Part shown: positions 1 through 12,241 of the stretch, piece after piece | How the letters are laid out: each line of letters starts with the position of its first letter | Numbering within the stretch: position 1 is the stretch's first letter | NCBI GenBank assembly: GCA_022835595.1 | Contig: BQUP01000004.1 | Span: 1,860,001 to 1,924,000 of the forward strand | DNA: 64,000 bases | Direction of reading: 5' to 3' | Source: Cystobasidium ongulense | Taxonomy: Eukaryota; Basidiomycota; Cystobasidiomycetes; Cystobasidiales; Cystobasidiaceae | Translations under genes and position numbers: made by a program | The notes under the pieces: generated by a model | Told to the model about the DNA's origin: nothing | What the model saw: only the letters and a program-made list of their open reading frames with translations | Database searches by the model: none

Positions 1-3000
1 CTCCGTGTCTTGGAATGCCTTTTCCAGCTTTGTCAGCGAGCTGAGGGCCGTGCTGAAGGCTTTCTCGGCTGCTTCAAAGTCGGACTGCTGAGTGGCGGCC
101 TGGCCGTTAAGATGAAGGATCTCGATAGTGCTTAGACCACCCTCCTATTTACCGGATGGAAAGACTTCAGCTGTGATTCCATAGATACGATTGAGTATGT
201 CCCTACCGCCGAGGCAATCTGCACCAGCATTGCTAGCTTTTCTTGCGCTTCCAGATCGCGATCCGTACAGCGGGCCAGGCGTATTTGCTTTGCCAAAATC
301 TTGGCTTGCAGACGAGGAGCACCAACAGAGTTTGCTAGATCGGCTGCCTGCTGGTAGAAATAGGCGGCAAGTTTGACTGTGCCTCGTGTCTGGTACAGAT
401 GGGCCAGACGCAACAGAATTCGGCTAAGCAGCTTGAGGAGATCATCAACGTCAATTAACAGACCTCGCTTTCCGCTTCGTGTCGACGGGGACTGACTTGA
501 GTTATACGCCAGCCAAGTGCCATACTAGGGACACTGTGTATCGCTAATTTGCTCTGAGAGGCATCGGGCGCTCCAAAGGCTGATGTCGGATTGATTGCAG
601 CACAACCCTCCGCTGGAACGCTTTTAGCGATTGGAGAAATTAGGCGAGATAGATTCGCCATGGCACGATTGCATAAACGAAGCGCTTGCATAGCAGCAGC
701 CATTGGTTCGTACGGATTGCCCTGCATTACAGTTCATAAGTGGAAGCGCACTCGTAAAATGATACGTACTTACTCTAGTCTCAATGACAACTGCGAAGCT
801 TTCGGCCACTTGCGCAGTAGAGTATAGAAGACTTGTCCGAGAAAGGACCCGCCCGCGCGATGTCCCTGCATTATCGTCCAATGCGAGTCTTTCGGTCATT
901 GTCAGAGCTTGCATGTACTCAGCATAACTGCAAACTTGATGTCAATAAAGTTCACCACCTCAGCCACTCTCCTTACCTCTCATTGCTGCAGCCCCTCTGC
1001 GCCAAATGCTCGGCCTTGCGCAGCACCAGCAAAGTCCGAGTCTCACTTGTGACATCACCCGCGCTTGCTTTCGCTTGAGCCTGTGACAACATTGCCTCCG
1101 CTCTACCATGCTTGCCGAGCTCTTGATATTCATGCGCGAGATCGATGCAGACTTTTACGAACTGCTCTTCCGAATGGTTCAGCCAGAGGTGCTTTAGTAG
1201 GCGAAGGTAGCCAACTCTTAGGAACGTATGCTCAAACAGTCCCAGCACGCAAGCGATCGTATCGAGAAGTCCCAAAATCTCTTCTGAGAAGATCGGTGAC
1301 CGGAACTTGCTGGTGGTTGCCTGATGTGTCGCCACAGCATCTGCTGCAATGTCTCTTTTGGTATTTCGCGGAGGCGTGACGGTCTCTTTGGCTCGCTGCG
1401 CTATGCGGCCTTTTGGAGATAGTGGCTTGCGCACAGTAGCCGATGCCGATTGGAGAGGTTTAGCGTGTTGAGCCGCTCGCAAAAGTTTTGCTTCGGTAGG
1501 CAGCTGCAACCTCTTCGAAGAGCTCTTGCTCTCTTGTTTACCAGTCTCATCTATCGCTTTGATGGCTGTCTTGTCTGAAAGTAAGCTAACTCGTAACAAT
1601 GCAAGTGCTTCTTTTGCATTTTTTCCCAGCATCTTCGAGGCATTCGCATCTCGTCTTCTGATCATGTCAAGAGCAGACAGGAGTTTGGCGGAGGCTGAAT
1701 ATTCGGCTGACCATGTTGCAAATGCATCACCGCCGCATAAGACTGACAGCCGTTCAGCCAGATCGCTGACCTTGCGAGACTGTCCTTCTTGGTCGTATTC
1801 GACTGCGAGATGCATTCGCCGCAGCAAAATTCTGAAGAAGCGAATCAGTACGATAGGTCTTCCGTCGGCCCATTCAATGCATACATACCTAGCTGATTCC
1901 GAGTTTGCTTGGCATCCTTCAAAAGCGGCGAGGGATTCGTCAAGCCAATAGATCGTTGCATACAACGCTTCGGGCTTGTGCAGATGATCCCGAAGACAGC
2001 TACTCTGTGCCTCAAGTAAATGTCCCCTTGCTAGGTCGCTGGGCTGCGCGATTGAGGCGCAGGGCAGAGCTTGTGCTATCGATGTCCTTTCCGGTGGCGA
2101 GAGGAGGTCTAATGTGGACAGCTTGGTGTACTTGGAGAGTACTCGCATGAAAGCAGGATCGCGCGATAGCTCTGCTACATCACGGCCGTCCCACTGTCGA
2201 TATAACATGCGAAGGCAGCTGGAATACGCGTCCAACGCATCTTGCGTTTCCTTGCAATGCGTGTATGCCGAGCCTAGCAGCTCCCATCGACTTGCGCTCT
2301 TGTCAAAAAGGTCCGTGAGACATTCGGTGGAACCCGAGGTTTGGCATGTTTGAACCATACTGTCTGTTGAATCACAGCTACTGGATAAGAAAGGTACTGC
2401 ATTGGCGTATTTCTCGTCGTTATATAGTGTGCGACCGATACTGTATGCCGATGATGCAATCGTGCCTAGTACGCGAGGATCTGGCGGATTTAGACCAGCT
2501 GAGGCTGCCAACAAGCCGCTACACCGTTGGATGTATGTATAGATCTTCTTGTAGTTTGCTGGCTCGTGCAGGCGAAAATCAAGCCGAGCAAATAGCAGCA
2601 ACGTATCAATCGCTCTGCTGTGTAGCTCCGGGACTGTGGTCACCGCTTCAGCTGCTTCACAAAAGCTGGCGAGCAGCATCTTGAGTGCTGCGGCGGGCTC
2701 GCCTGGATCAACGTTCGGGCTTGTACTTGGAAGCTCATTCTTGCTTGCGTGCTTGTAAGCGCGGTAGGCGTAATGATGAAAACGTTCCAGAGAACGGATC
2801 ATATTGTTACGAATCTTGCAGATGTTGGAATCGTAGGAATGCATTGTATCAAGGCGAAGGAGTTGCGTTGCATGTTCCAACAAGTCTCGAACTTCCCTTT
2901 CGGAATAAGCAGTCGTATAATTAGAAACTATCCACTTCTCCAAACTTGTAACTTGGGAACAGAGGCAGGTACACAAGCGCAAGGCTTCCCGCTCTATATC

Positions 3001-4699
3001 TTGCGGGCTTCTCGATGGTGCTGCAGAGGCGGGCATAGTGCTAGAAACGCTTGAGGGTTTTGGTGTAATGTCGATATGCTGACGGAGCTGCTGTGCGTCC
3101 AGCTTGCCTTTGTCGAAAAGCTGAACCAGCAGGTCCATGACTTCGATATAAGTTTTCGAGCGTGATAAGCGCTCCTGTGGTTCAATGACTTCATGAATTC
3201 GCCTGATCAGTGGAAGCACCTTGTGCGATATCTGTGTGGCCAATTCGGCCTCTGCGATTCCATTAGCGGTCGAAGCCTTGCCGAAGGCGACAACTGCTCG
3301 GTATAGACTGCTGGTCAACGAATTTACCGACTTGTCTTCGGCTGTCACGTCCTCTGGAGACTGGTCCGCGAGCGCAAAGTAGGAGTGATTTTCGAGAAGA
3401 CACTCGAGAGCGTAGAAGTGAAGCTTGACTGTGTCTAGGGGCGGTACCGTTTCAGTGGCTGCGAGTTCGGATGTCCGCTTCATAACGAGAGAGTAGATTG
3501 TGGAAATGTAATGTTCTAGTTTTGCGCGCTCGTCCGGTTGCATAAGATGGACAGCGTTTCGGAAGGTTGCGAGCGGATTTCCGGATTCGTCTTCTAAGGC
3601 GGCCAGGATAATTGAAGATCTCGCCCCCACAGTTTGATCGTCGGGCTGTGAAGCTCTGGTTGTAGCTCTCGAGCTAACTGACGAATTCATTGATATCCGG
3701 GATGTTCGTGACGGAGACCGTCCGGGTAGTCCATAGAGGCAGGAAAGCACTTGATTCTGTATGATAAGGATTGAAGTGCATACTTCGTGGGCGGAAAACT
3801 GGCATTTCCATTCTTGAGGGAAGGGCGGGAACGATAAAAGCGAAGATATCTCCTTGAGGCTGGTGGAAGGTGTTACACGTGATGCAGCACTTGATGAAGC
3901 CCGTTTGGTTGGAGCCAAAGTTGTTGACGTGGAGCGGCTGACAGATCTGCTGCTCGAGGTTTCGATTTTCAAACCTTGTAATCGTGTAAGCAGGTTGTCG
4001 GCTTTGTCGCTGCAAACTGCTTCGCTATATATGCCGATGAGCGATTCTCTGATGGAGCCGATGAGGGAAACGGCAGTCTCGAACTGGTACAAGCTCGAAT
4101 CAGCTATGGACAGAAAGCAAGGGCTATTCACTTACAAGCCCGGCGTCTATACAGTGTGAGACTAGAAGAATTGCTGCGCGCTCGACTGACAATAATCGCG
4201 ATTTTGTACGTAATTCTGTACTATCATCGGGCGCGGTGCAGAGAGCTCGCAGACGGGCAAGCGAGACGCCGAGAGCGGGTGTTGCATCTTGTACTACTTT
4301 TACAAAGCTGACGCACGCGTTCAAGGGCTGAGTTGCTGCCTTGCGCGCTTCACTCAGTCTCGCAAGCGTGTTGTTTACTGTAGGCAACAGTGTCTCTACC
4401 GTTGCAGGCGGAGACGCACCCCGTGAAGCAGCAGCTTTTGTGGTCGCTGAAGATACTTTTGAGGAGGCTGCTACTGTTGCTTGCAGCCTCGACGAGCTGG
4501 TCGCTGGTCTGCGAGGTGCAGCACCATTGCTCAGGCTGACCTGCTCCAAGCGCTTAGCGAGATCGGCTTCCGTGCTTGAAGAAGGATTTTGAGAAGCAGC
4601 AGCATTCGAGCTGGCCGCCGTAGCAGCTGTTCGAGTCGTTCTTGGAACTGTACTGCTCGTTAATGCACCTTTCTTGCGAGGTGCTGCCGGTGCTGGCAT
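1..4699 (-). CDS. ESP1: Separase (ESP1/Cut1-type), N-terminal helical part; catalytic end lies beyond the left edge
   Basis: Separase is the CD-clan cysteine protease that cuts cohesin at anaphase. The window holds the start and the long helical TPR-like region; the C-terminal protease domain is off the left edge. I start it at 4699 (MPAPAAPRKK); an in-frame ATG at 4861 is possible. Readable exons are 4699-4136, 4083-977, about 934-776 and about 727 downward, followed by a TPR-like exon near 420-175. Family-like segments are YAEYMQALTMTERLALDDN, GNPYEPMAAAMQALRLCNRA and LRLAHLYQTRGTVKLAAYFY, which match the ordered helices ahead of the protease domain in fungal separases. The first 130 residues are Ala/Ser/Thr-rich and basic. 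A Ser/Lys-rich stretch near 1330-1560 could be a regulatory loop. The ID rests on these helices without seeing the active site. Confidence 0.72.
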
Positions 4700-4861
4700 C
4701 GTTTGATGGAGTTGGAGTTGAGTTGAAAAGGCCGATCGCGTTTTTCGAAACGAACACATCGTTGAGCTGGCATTGCAACCGGCTGTTCGAGTGTGCACTC
4801 TTCGCAAAATGATTGAGTAATCGGCAGCGCTACTACAGTGTTCTCTGAGGACACCTTCCAT

Positions 4862-5327
4862 GGTTGCGCCGGAAGGCTGCGCCAGTCACGTGATTACTCT
4901 TTCCTGCAGACTGAGAAGCCGCCATCTTGTCGGGGAGGCTTTTCGTCTTTGAAGAGGGAGCAAGCCCTGCAGATGTCTCTGAGTAGCCTAATAGCTGGAG
5001 AGGCTATTGACTACACGTCGTACTTAGAAGACTTGCATGTTCTATAGAAGGCAGTGAATCATTGGCGCCACCCCACCATCTAGGGAGCACCCGCAGATGG
5101 CTACGGCCTCACACTATCTAACAGCTTTGACGATGCGATATTCAAGAACTTGTGAATCAAATCACCGGCAAACGAGATGCAGTAGCTGTCTGTCGAAGAC
5201 CCGACGAGGTCGGCTCTAAGTACCATTTGCCTGTGCTTCAAGCGCACGCGGAGGTTCCCCTTATACCGATTCCCGTTCGCATGCATTATGGCCCTTACGT
5301 GACATCAGGATCTAGCAAGGCGAGAGC
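4862..5327. other. Divergent promoter region between the separase and MesA/Afi1 genes
   Basis: No gene is supported here. The stretch separates two divergent starts and holds a perfect TCACGTGA palindrome (4886-4893). A 61-codon minus-strand frame at 5101-5286 has no recognisable homologue and is treated as chance. Confidence 0.5.
4886..4893. promoter_or_regulatory. TCACGTGA E-box-type palindrome upstream of separase
   Basis: The octamer TCACGTGA is seen directly, about 190 bp upstream of the preferred separase start and 435 bp upstream of the MesA start. CACGTG is the core bound by bHLH factors such as Cbf1 and Pho4 in fungi; which factor would act here is inference. Confidence 0.35.
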
Positions 5328-8300
5328 ATGAGTCCTCAACATGTCAGTCGGCCGTGCGAGTACGTGCTTCTGGCGGAATTCGATATAGACGAGGGTTCGG
5401 TGCTCAGGCATGAGTACCCGGTGTCGACAGGATGCGATGAACAGTAAGCCTATTAGAAGTCTGCAGCGCAAGAAAACCACCTGTATCATGCTGCTGATAT
5501 CCATCCTGCTCCCCTTATTTCCGCTGTACAGCCTGTTGGCAGAACTCATGCTGCCGGATGGAGCGCATCAACGCACAGAAGACTGGACTATCTTCTACCT
5601 CAATCAGACGCGCGCAACTACAATACATAAAGAACTTGCCGGTACCGAATCAGAGCAGCACAACAGAGATGCCCAGGAAGCAACGTCGAGCACGGCAGCT
5701 CATCCGGACCTTCTCTACGTTATGAGCTTGGTACGAACCAAGCATGGCTCAGCGTACAAGAGGTAGGCGACCTTTAGATCAGTCCAGAGCACGCAAATGC
5801 GATACTCATGTCATTTTTATACAGAGGAGCTCTCGTCAAAGCTCTAGCTGTTTGCAGCCGCAGACCATACATCCAGATCTTCAAAGTGAGTTCGACCACG
5901 TGCCCCAGTTACCAGCCTACTGATGGCCAATCATTCTCTCAGCCTATCCTCCTGCTGGCCTTGGAAGACTACTTCCACGAGCCCACGCCTACAGTTCTAA
6001 AACGCATGTATGAAGCCATCAACTCCATCGATACTGCTTTGGCTCCGTCGCTCTCGCTGGACGAGCGTATGGTTCTGCGATGCTCGGAACGGAGAGATCT
6101 GTTCGAAGAAAAGTTCAACACTGCTGAAGACAATCCGCTCTCGCCTTCTGCTATGACCACTGCTACGATTTCAACAGAAGATCGTCCAAGTCATTTGGGT
6201 GTGCCTGGCGGAGATCCAGACCAACAACCTCGTTCTCGTGTTGCAAGTGACAACTCAAATGCCTCTGTGGCTGGCGCGGCTAGATCTAACAGTGGTAAAC
6301 TGGTCACAACCAATGGCGCCAAGAGCAAGTCTTTGCGCGATACGCATTATTTCGAGACGAGTGTCTATTACAACGACCTCTCGTTGCCTATCCGCGTTCC
6401 ATTATATACCTTCCCTGACGAAGTTGGCGACGTGAGTGAGACTTTCCGTTAGTTCTTTAGCTCAATGCTGACTTGGCTCTGTTTCCTTTCTGCTGCACAG
6501 TATTCCCTCATTACGCTCATATCGACATTCTCCAATTTCACGAGTACACAAGGCCCTCAACACCCTCACCTCCACACGAATGGCTCGCTGACCCCTCCCA
6601 TCATCGTCCTCTTCAATGCACTCGTGACCTACAAGCGAGTTCTCATTCTCGGCGGAGCGAATCAACCTGCTTCTCAAGTGTCCAATTTCGTCTTGTCGAC
6701 GGCCGCACTCGGTAGTGGTTGTGGCATGTTTTTTGGAAGCGAAATGACAGAACGGTGCTTCCCATATTCTAATCTGACAAACTTGGACAATGTGTTGGGC
6801 GTGTAAGTGATATTTACGATGCAATGGAAAAGGGAGGCGACTGCAGATGCTGACTTTCAGGTTAGTCCTGGTTATGTTGCAGGCGTCTCGAATCCACGCT
6901 TTGAGGATCTTTCGTCAACTTGGGACGTCCTTTGCAATATCGAAACTGGACGCATTCACATCAGTAAAGACATCCAGCAAAGTGCTTCATCCGCGGCGTC
7001 GAGCTACTCTCCTTCTACAAACGCTTCGCAACTCTCCTTGTCGACTTCGTCAGCGGCTACGCATTCCTCGTTCGCTAACTCAAATAATGCACAGCGAAAT
7101 CCTGGTCATGCTTCTAGCCACTCGCTCGAACTTAGTCCCGATGCCTTTTCGGCGGTCTCGGGTAATATGCCATTTGGATCAAATGGTACGGGCCTGCCTA
7201 ATTCGACGAGCGACAGCGATATTGGACGAGCTCCACCTCGAGAAGCTGCAATGACTTCAACTGGTGGTGTCATGGGAGGTACGCCTTTAGCGTCGAGTGG
7301 AGCCTCTTTCACTCCCAATTCGTCTACTGCAACAGCGGGAGCAGGTACCAGCACGCAAATGCCTCGCATAGAAGCTAGGATCGACACATTTGATAATGCT
7401 TTCATGGATGAGATTGTGAATGCAATTCAAGCTCATTTTGGTGAAGCTGTTATTCGAGCGAGATTTATCGATTACATGCGTCGATTCGTGCGCTTAGCTT
7501 CGAGGTACGAAGAAGAGACATATGGCACGACTTCAATCGATTGGCCAACCTTGGCTTTTATTCCTGGTCGATTAGGTTCCGGTCTTGTTTTTAATACCAA
7601 TAATGCGGAAGAGATAAAGCGTGAGATACAGAGTAATGCAAGTCGTATAGAAGGCTGGCGAAGGACGAAGAGTTATGAGAGTTACAAGAGAGACTGGATG
7701 CAATCTCAAGTTGCACAAAATCAACACCAGCATACTTCCACGCCGATATCTTTCGTTCGAGCCATTAGAGGGGTAGATTTGCATCATCAGATTGCTCGAT
7801 TGAGGAATAGCAAGAAACTGTCGAGTGAGGAGGTAGAACATATATGTAGGATGTTGAGGGATAACGTCAAGAGAGATGAGCAAATTATGGAAGTGAGTGA
7901 TCTCTCCATCGTATTTGAGGAGGCTCTTGATGCTTGAAATTAGTTGACCCGTCTCGTCACTTGCAGCTGTTATCCCATCTGCCATCACATTTCGGAGGTC
8001 TACTGCCTTTAGCTTTCGGGCTATTCCACCCTTCTCCCAGCGTGCGGGACTGTACCGTCGACTTCCTGAACACTATAAACGCACATCTCACAGGTAAAAA
8101 ATTCGTTCAAGGGATGAATGCATTTCATCGATTAGCATACGCTCGACTAGCTTCGGAGCGCGGTATACCTCCAACGCCTTCTTACAACTACTCATCGCCG
8201 CATCGCAGTAAATCGCGTGCTGGCGGACATGAGAGGAAGGGTAGCACGGCGGCTAGTAGTCATCGGAGCCATAGTAATAGCAATGGTAGCGGAAGTGGAG

Positions 8301-8362
8301 AAGGCTTTTATGGCAGAGTTAACGACAAGGATGTGCCACCTTTGCCTCCAATGAGTGCATGA
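5328..8362 (+). CDS. MesA/Afi1-family DENN-SPA protein (polarity-axis stabilisation)
   Basis: Seven exons (5328-5443, 5532-5762, 5825-5885, 5943-6431, 6501-6802, 6866-7892, 7967-8362) give 873 aa with all phases agreeing. The N-terminus reads EYVLLAEFDIDEGSVLRHEY, the signature of the Afi1/Avl9 DENN group, followed by LAELMLPDGAHQRTEDWTIF. The SPA (stabilisation of polarity axis) part contains LPIRVPLYTFPDEVGD and HTNGSLTPPIIVLFNALV, then SNFVLSTAALGSGCGMFF and WDVLCNIETGRIHISK. In Aspergillus MesA holds polarity sites with the actin/formin machinery, and yeast Afi1 docks Arf3. A Ser/Thr/Asn-rich linker (about residues 410-530) is specific to this protein. The C-terminus is Ser/Gly-rich and likely disordered. 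Start ATG 5328 puts the conserved EYVLL motif at residue 12, as in relatives. Confidence 0.85.
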
Positions 8363-8553
8363 GCAACGAAGCGGAATTCGTTTATGTATGTCAAATTAGT
8401 ATCCTTTAGTATCTTTATGAACAATGTCGTTGCATCAGTAATACTGTCATTCATCAGATCCCACATTGTGCCACTAATACTTAAAGTCTACGAGCCCTGC
8501 CTTGCATATCCTAGAAGACGCTGACATTCCCCGTCATCCAGAGACCTACATCC

Positions 8554-9022
8554 TCAAGCAGTAAAGTGTCGCGCTCCTGTCTCCTGGCAGTGTATCTGCA
8601 TAGGTCGATGAGAGTCTTTCGCCTCGAGAACATCCTTCAATGCATCGTAATAGATTAAGAATTCCTCCTCTGTCTCAAACACGAAATCTCCAATGTGACA
8701 GTGATTGCATTTGCAGTTCTGTTTGCCAATACTGTTTTGGCAGGAAATTAGTAGCTTGTCAGTGTAGTCTTTTGCGACTGCCACGTGATGCTCCCTCGAC
8801 GCACCAATTGGACTTGATGTCGCTCTCGAGAGCAGCTTCTTTGGCTTCAAAGTCCGAGTCTGAACTTGCTACGCTGCTTGCACTGCTGCTTCGTGTGCGC
8901 TCGAGGATACTACCCACGCTGCTGCTGCCTGTGCTGGACGTTGAATCCGATGAATTGCCCCGCCTCACCGGGAATCTGAACAGCTTGCTGGAGGACGGCG
9001 GGAAGGTTGCGCTGCTGGGCAT
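8554..9022 (-). CDS. Possible small two-exon gene with CxCxxC segment, function unknown
   Basis: Two overlapping open frames run on the minus strand. The first (from ATG 9022) gives a Ser-rich N-terminus, MPSSATFPPSSSKLFRFPVR onward, ending around SDIKSNWC. The second, ending at the stop at 8554, reads NCKCNHCHIGDFVFETEEEF and continues with an amphipathic helix. A plausible intron lies between, with branch-like CTACTAAT and acceptors near 8732 or 8718; joining NWC to NCKC (donor about 8797, acceptor 8718) keeps phase, but the donor GTCGAG is weak. The CKCNHCH cluster suggests metal binding or disulfides. No family was recognised. Confidence 0.35.
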
Positions 9023-9972
9023 GTTTGATGGTGGTGATGATGGACACTGGTGTTAGGTACTGGTCAAGAGCAGAAGACAGCTGTCTGTGTCATTCGCCGA
9101 CTTGCTACCTGCTGCTAGCATATGACTCTGACCGTGCTCGGTCAGTCGGCTGACACATCTCGCAAGGCAGAGGTGCTGCACAGATGGTTGATTGAGCACA
9201 TGCTCCGTCCTCAGGACGACTCTCGCGTCGCCATTCGCCTTCTCGCTCTGGTACTAGGCATCCCAACCAGCTTGAAGCTGCTTCCAAGGCGTCCAGCCAG
9301 CCATGGGATGGATGATCGTGGACTTGTCGTGCGCGACGAGAGCTTTACCAGCTTTGTTACGTTCCTCTGCATTGCTGTGTGTCGTGCAGCTTAGCTAGAT
9401 CCAACAGCCTTGCAGCAGCTGGCAATGCAATCTGCCATGCCAGTCCACATATACACCGCTGCCAGAGAACAGATCCCCCGTCCTCTTCTCACTCGCTCTC
9501 GTTTTTTGCTTCCGTCGCCACCTGCCAAATGCGGCAGTCATCTGGACCTGCAAACGCAGAATGCCGGGTCTGCCCATCACATCCGAACAATAGCTGATCA
9601 GCGTTACGGTCGTCTGATTTGGCTATAGCTCGTGGCTATCTCTCAAGATGGGAAAGAACCGCAACAAAATGCTGCCCTGTACGAATCTCGGCCTAGCCTT
9701 ACCGCGCCGAAACGCTTGCAAAACCGAGCGTACAAATTAGGTAGTGAAAGCATGAGCAAAGCCAATGGTCCATTGATGAAAATGAGTCCGCATGAGAAGA
9801 TCCAATTAGTCCCATCTTGCCTTGCTCGCTTCGCTTCGTGAAAGGCTGCCTTCATCTCTTTCTTCTTCCCTCTCCCCCAACCTACCGACTAAATTTCGCA
9901 GAAGCCTTGCACATTCACTACAAGCTCATTCCTCAAATCTATATCCCTACCAACCACCAAATTATCCTCACA
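9023..9972. other. Intergenic stretch, no supported gene
   Basis: About 950 bp with only short overlapping frames on both strands. A short frame from ATG 9650 (MGKNRNKM...) ends after about 31 codons without homology. The last 130 bp are pyrimidine-rich (around 9850-9970), as expected for the promoter and leader of the Kre9-like gene that follows. Confidence 0.5.
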
Positions 9973-10795
9973 ATGAAGTCCGCTTTTATCGCCGCTGCCT
10001 ACGCCGCCGTAGCGTTGGCTTCATCCAGCCTGGTAGCAGCCCAAGAGGAGGTCAACTATAATACAACGACCATGACAAACATCTCGTTCACAAACCCGTT
10101 AAGCGGTTCAAAATGGAGTTATTCGGACAAGGAGAATATCACGTGGACGCCACCAGCGGTTTCGGATCCTCAGAATATCAGTTTGCTCATAGTGAACGTC
10201 ATGAACTATAGCTTGCTGTCAGTGACAGCCTCTGCTTATGCGAAAGTACAAACGAAAAGCAAACTAAGATAATGTTCTCTTCAAACAGCCCCGCTTACCC
10301 TACACCTCTAGCACTCAACATCTTTGCAAATCAGAGCACATTCTCTCTTGCGAACGTTTCTATTCCAGTAGGAGATGGATATGTCATTCTCATGGCCGAT
10401 ATCTACAACAGTTCCAACATCGTAAGTCCTCCTACATGTACTTTCCTTCTGTAGAATGCTAGCGAGAAAGCTAACTTGGACAACCGTTTCACAGTATGCT
10501 CAAGGTGGTGTCTTCTCCGTTAGCGAATCCGAATCAACCGACCCTATGGGCTCAGGCTTTTCAGTTGCATCGACGACAGTGAGTCTATTGGTTTGACTTT
10601 TTTCTGATGGAGACTGTATAAAGTATTAAGCAAATTGCACTTATTTCTTAACAGACGATCGTTGCGAACGCACCAGCAGGTGGTATCCCGACCATCAGCA
10701 GCGGTGTCATGCCAATTGCTGAAGGCACAGTCACGCCGACTCCTCTTAGAATGGTCCGTCATAGACGCTCCTCATCGGAACAAGAGAGACATTAG
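9973..10795 (+). CDS. Secreted Kre9/Knh1-like Ig-fold cell-wall protein
   Basis: Four exons (9973-10217, 10289-10421, 10495-10578, 10655-10795) encode 200 aa. The first 23-24 residues are a clear signal peptide (MKSAFIAAAYAAVALASSSL, cleavage near AAQ). The body has the Kre9/Knh1 N-terminal pattern: SFTNPLSGSKWSYSDKENIT followed by WTPP, then alternating strands with several N-glycosylation sequons (NTT, NIS, NYS, NSS, NQS). Such proteins are secreted or wall-bound and linked to beta-1,6-glucan or general wall biogenesis. Many basidiomycete relatives end in a Ser/Ala-rich GPI signal; this one ends in a basic, hydrophilic tail (RMVRHRRSSSEQERH), so it is probably soluble or wall-associated without a GPI anchor, unless an extra 3' exon was missed. 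Confidence 0.7.
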
Positions 10796-11115
10796 AAGCA
10801 CTGCCTTCTCTTCGTAATCTGTCGAAGATATGTCCGCCCTCTGGTCTGTACTCTGCATTCGTATCCTAGTGCCTTTTACGTCTGTTGTTCTTCTCCGCAT
10901 GTACATCCCTAATACCACAAAAGTATATTTCCCGTAAATCATTCCTCATCTATTCACGTTGCGGTTTAATCATGTCGAAGTCTTCCGTTACATTCGCATC
11001 GCACAGCGAATGTACACGCTGCCTGAGTCTGGCTTTTATCTCTTCCCAGCTCCCAGCAGTCATTGAATTTCCTTTTCCACTGCGATCCTCCATGATTTAC
11101 TAAAACAGACTTGGT
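10796..11115. other. Convergent intergenic region
   Basis: 320 bp between the 3' ends of the Kre9-like gene and the NTA1 gene. It should carry both terminators; no distinct structure or gene was seen. Confidence 0.5.
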
Positions 11116-12136
11116 TTATCGAAGTCGTGGAGGCACTTCTACAGATGTCAACAATACCTGTTCTCTACCTTTACTGGCGTATTCCAAGACACTCGGCTGT
11201 TGTCCAAGTTTCATAATGCAACTTGAGCCGGTGAATGTTGTCCCTCTTTCCGTTCCTACTCTGTTACATCCTACAAAAATAGCATCACTGCCTATCATAG
11301 GCGCCATCCTCAGAGCGAAGTACGAAAGTGTTTGTTCCACTTCTTCCCAATCATCGGCAGGTTCTCTGTGCTCGTTTGGCAGAGCTTCATCGTCTTCTTC
11401 TGGAGGTTCGGAAACTAGCCAGTTCATACAACATAGCACCAGTTGTGCATGGGATGACTTCGCGTGTGTTGCAAACTCAAAGAGATCAAAGGGAGCAATG
11501 AAATCTTTCGGATTCTTCGGAGTCCAGAACGAAACAGAGTGAGAGATTGTCAGTAAGGAACAGGTCGGTGACCTTGTAGAGCTTAGACTCTCACCAAATC
11601 CATGCATATAGCAGGTGCCACCCTCACAAGTTCGGAGCGTCCTTTCAGACGCAAGTCGAATGTCTGAAAGCAAGGTCCTTCAGTAGCCCAGCTCTTGTCG
11701 GTATCGTATAAGAAATGCTTTCGATATATTGTCTACAAATACCTAGAGATCAGCCCGGAGTCCAACCTCTGACCTTTGACGCGAGCATGCTCGAACGGAC
11801 CTGGAGTTGACCCGCCTCATCGACCACAGCTATCGAGTTGAACGCGTTGCCCGTTTGTCTGTCAAGTTCAGGATATCCCACCAGTACAGCGCACTGCAGC
11901 TTTCTGGCGGTCTTCTGAGCCCATGCTATGCTCGCACCATCTTCCAACTCTAAGAAAGGAATGATCTCTTCTCTATTTGCGAACATGTACCCAGTAAAGG
12001 CCATCTCAGGTAGTAGCAGTATGTCCACTAGTTCCGGTGTTAGGTATTCGATCATCTTATCGACCCTCTGCATGTTGCCTTGAAGATCTCGGAAGTGCGG
12101 GTCATACTGTACTGCTGCTATGCGAATGCGAGTCAT
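11116..12136 (-). CDS. NTA1: Protein N-terminal asparagine/glutamine amidase (carbon-nitrogen hydrolase)
   Basis: Three exons (12136-11801, 11732-11595, 11514-11116) encode 290 aa. Nta1 deamidates N-terminal Asn and Gln, feeding the Arg/N-degron pathway. The nitrilase fold is visible: start MTRIRIAAVQYDPHFRDLQG, the Glu of the triad in LLLPEMAFTGYMF, the Lys in IYRKHFLYDTDKSWATEG, and the Cys nucleophile in RVAPAICMDL followed by NPKDFIAPFDLFEFATHA. Both introns fall in phase 0 and join these motifs exactly. The length is a little short of yeast Nta1 (457 aa) but contains the whole catalytic domain. It shares a promoter of about 105 bp with the divergent hydrolase-like gene. Confidence 0.88.
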
Positions 12137-12241
12137 TTGTCGAGGCTTGTTCGGAGTTATGTGGAGTCAGCTATCCAGTCGGCATGGACCAGAGTGATAG
12201 ACGGGTCGATTGGCTTGCGTGCATCGAGTTCAGGCGCTTGG

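Noticed and set aside
4700-4861. Longer separase N-terminus from ATG 4861
   Set aside because: The extra 54 residues show no family features; ATG 4699 begins a typical basic low-complexity N-terminus. Not excluded.
4918-4929. GCCGCCATCTTG, identical to a vertebrate YY1 motif
   Set aside because: YY1 is not a fungal regulator; a 12-mer match is most easily chance.
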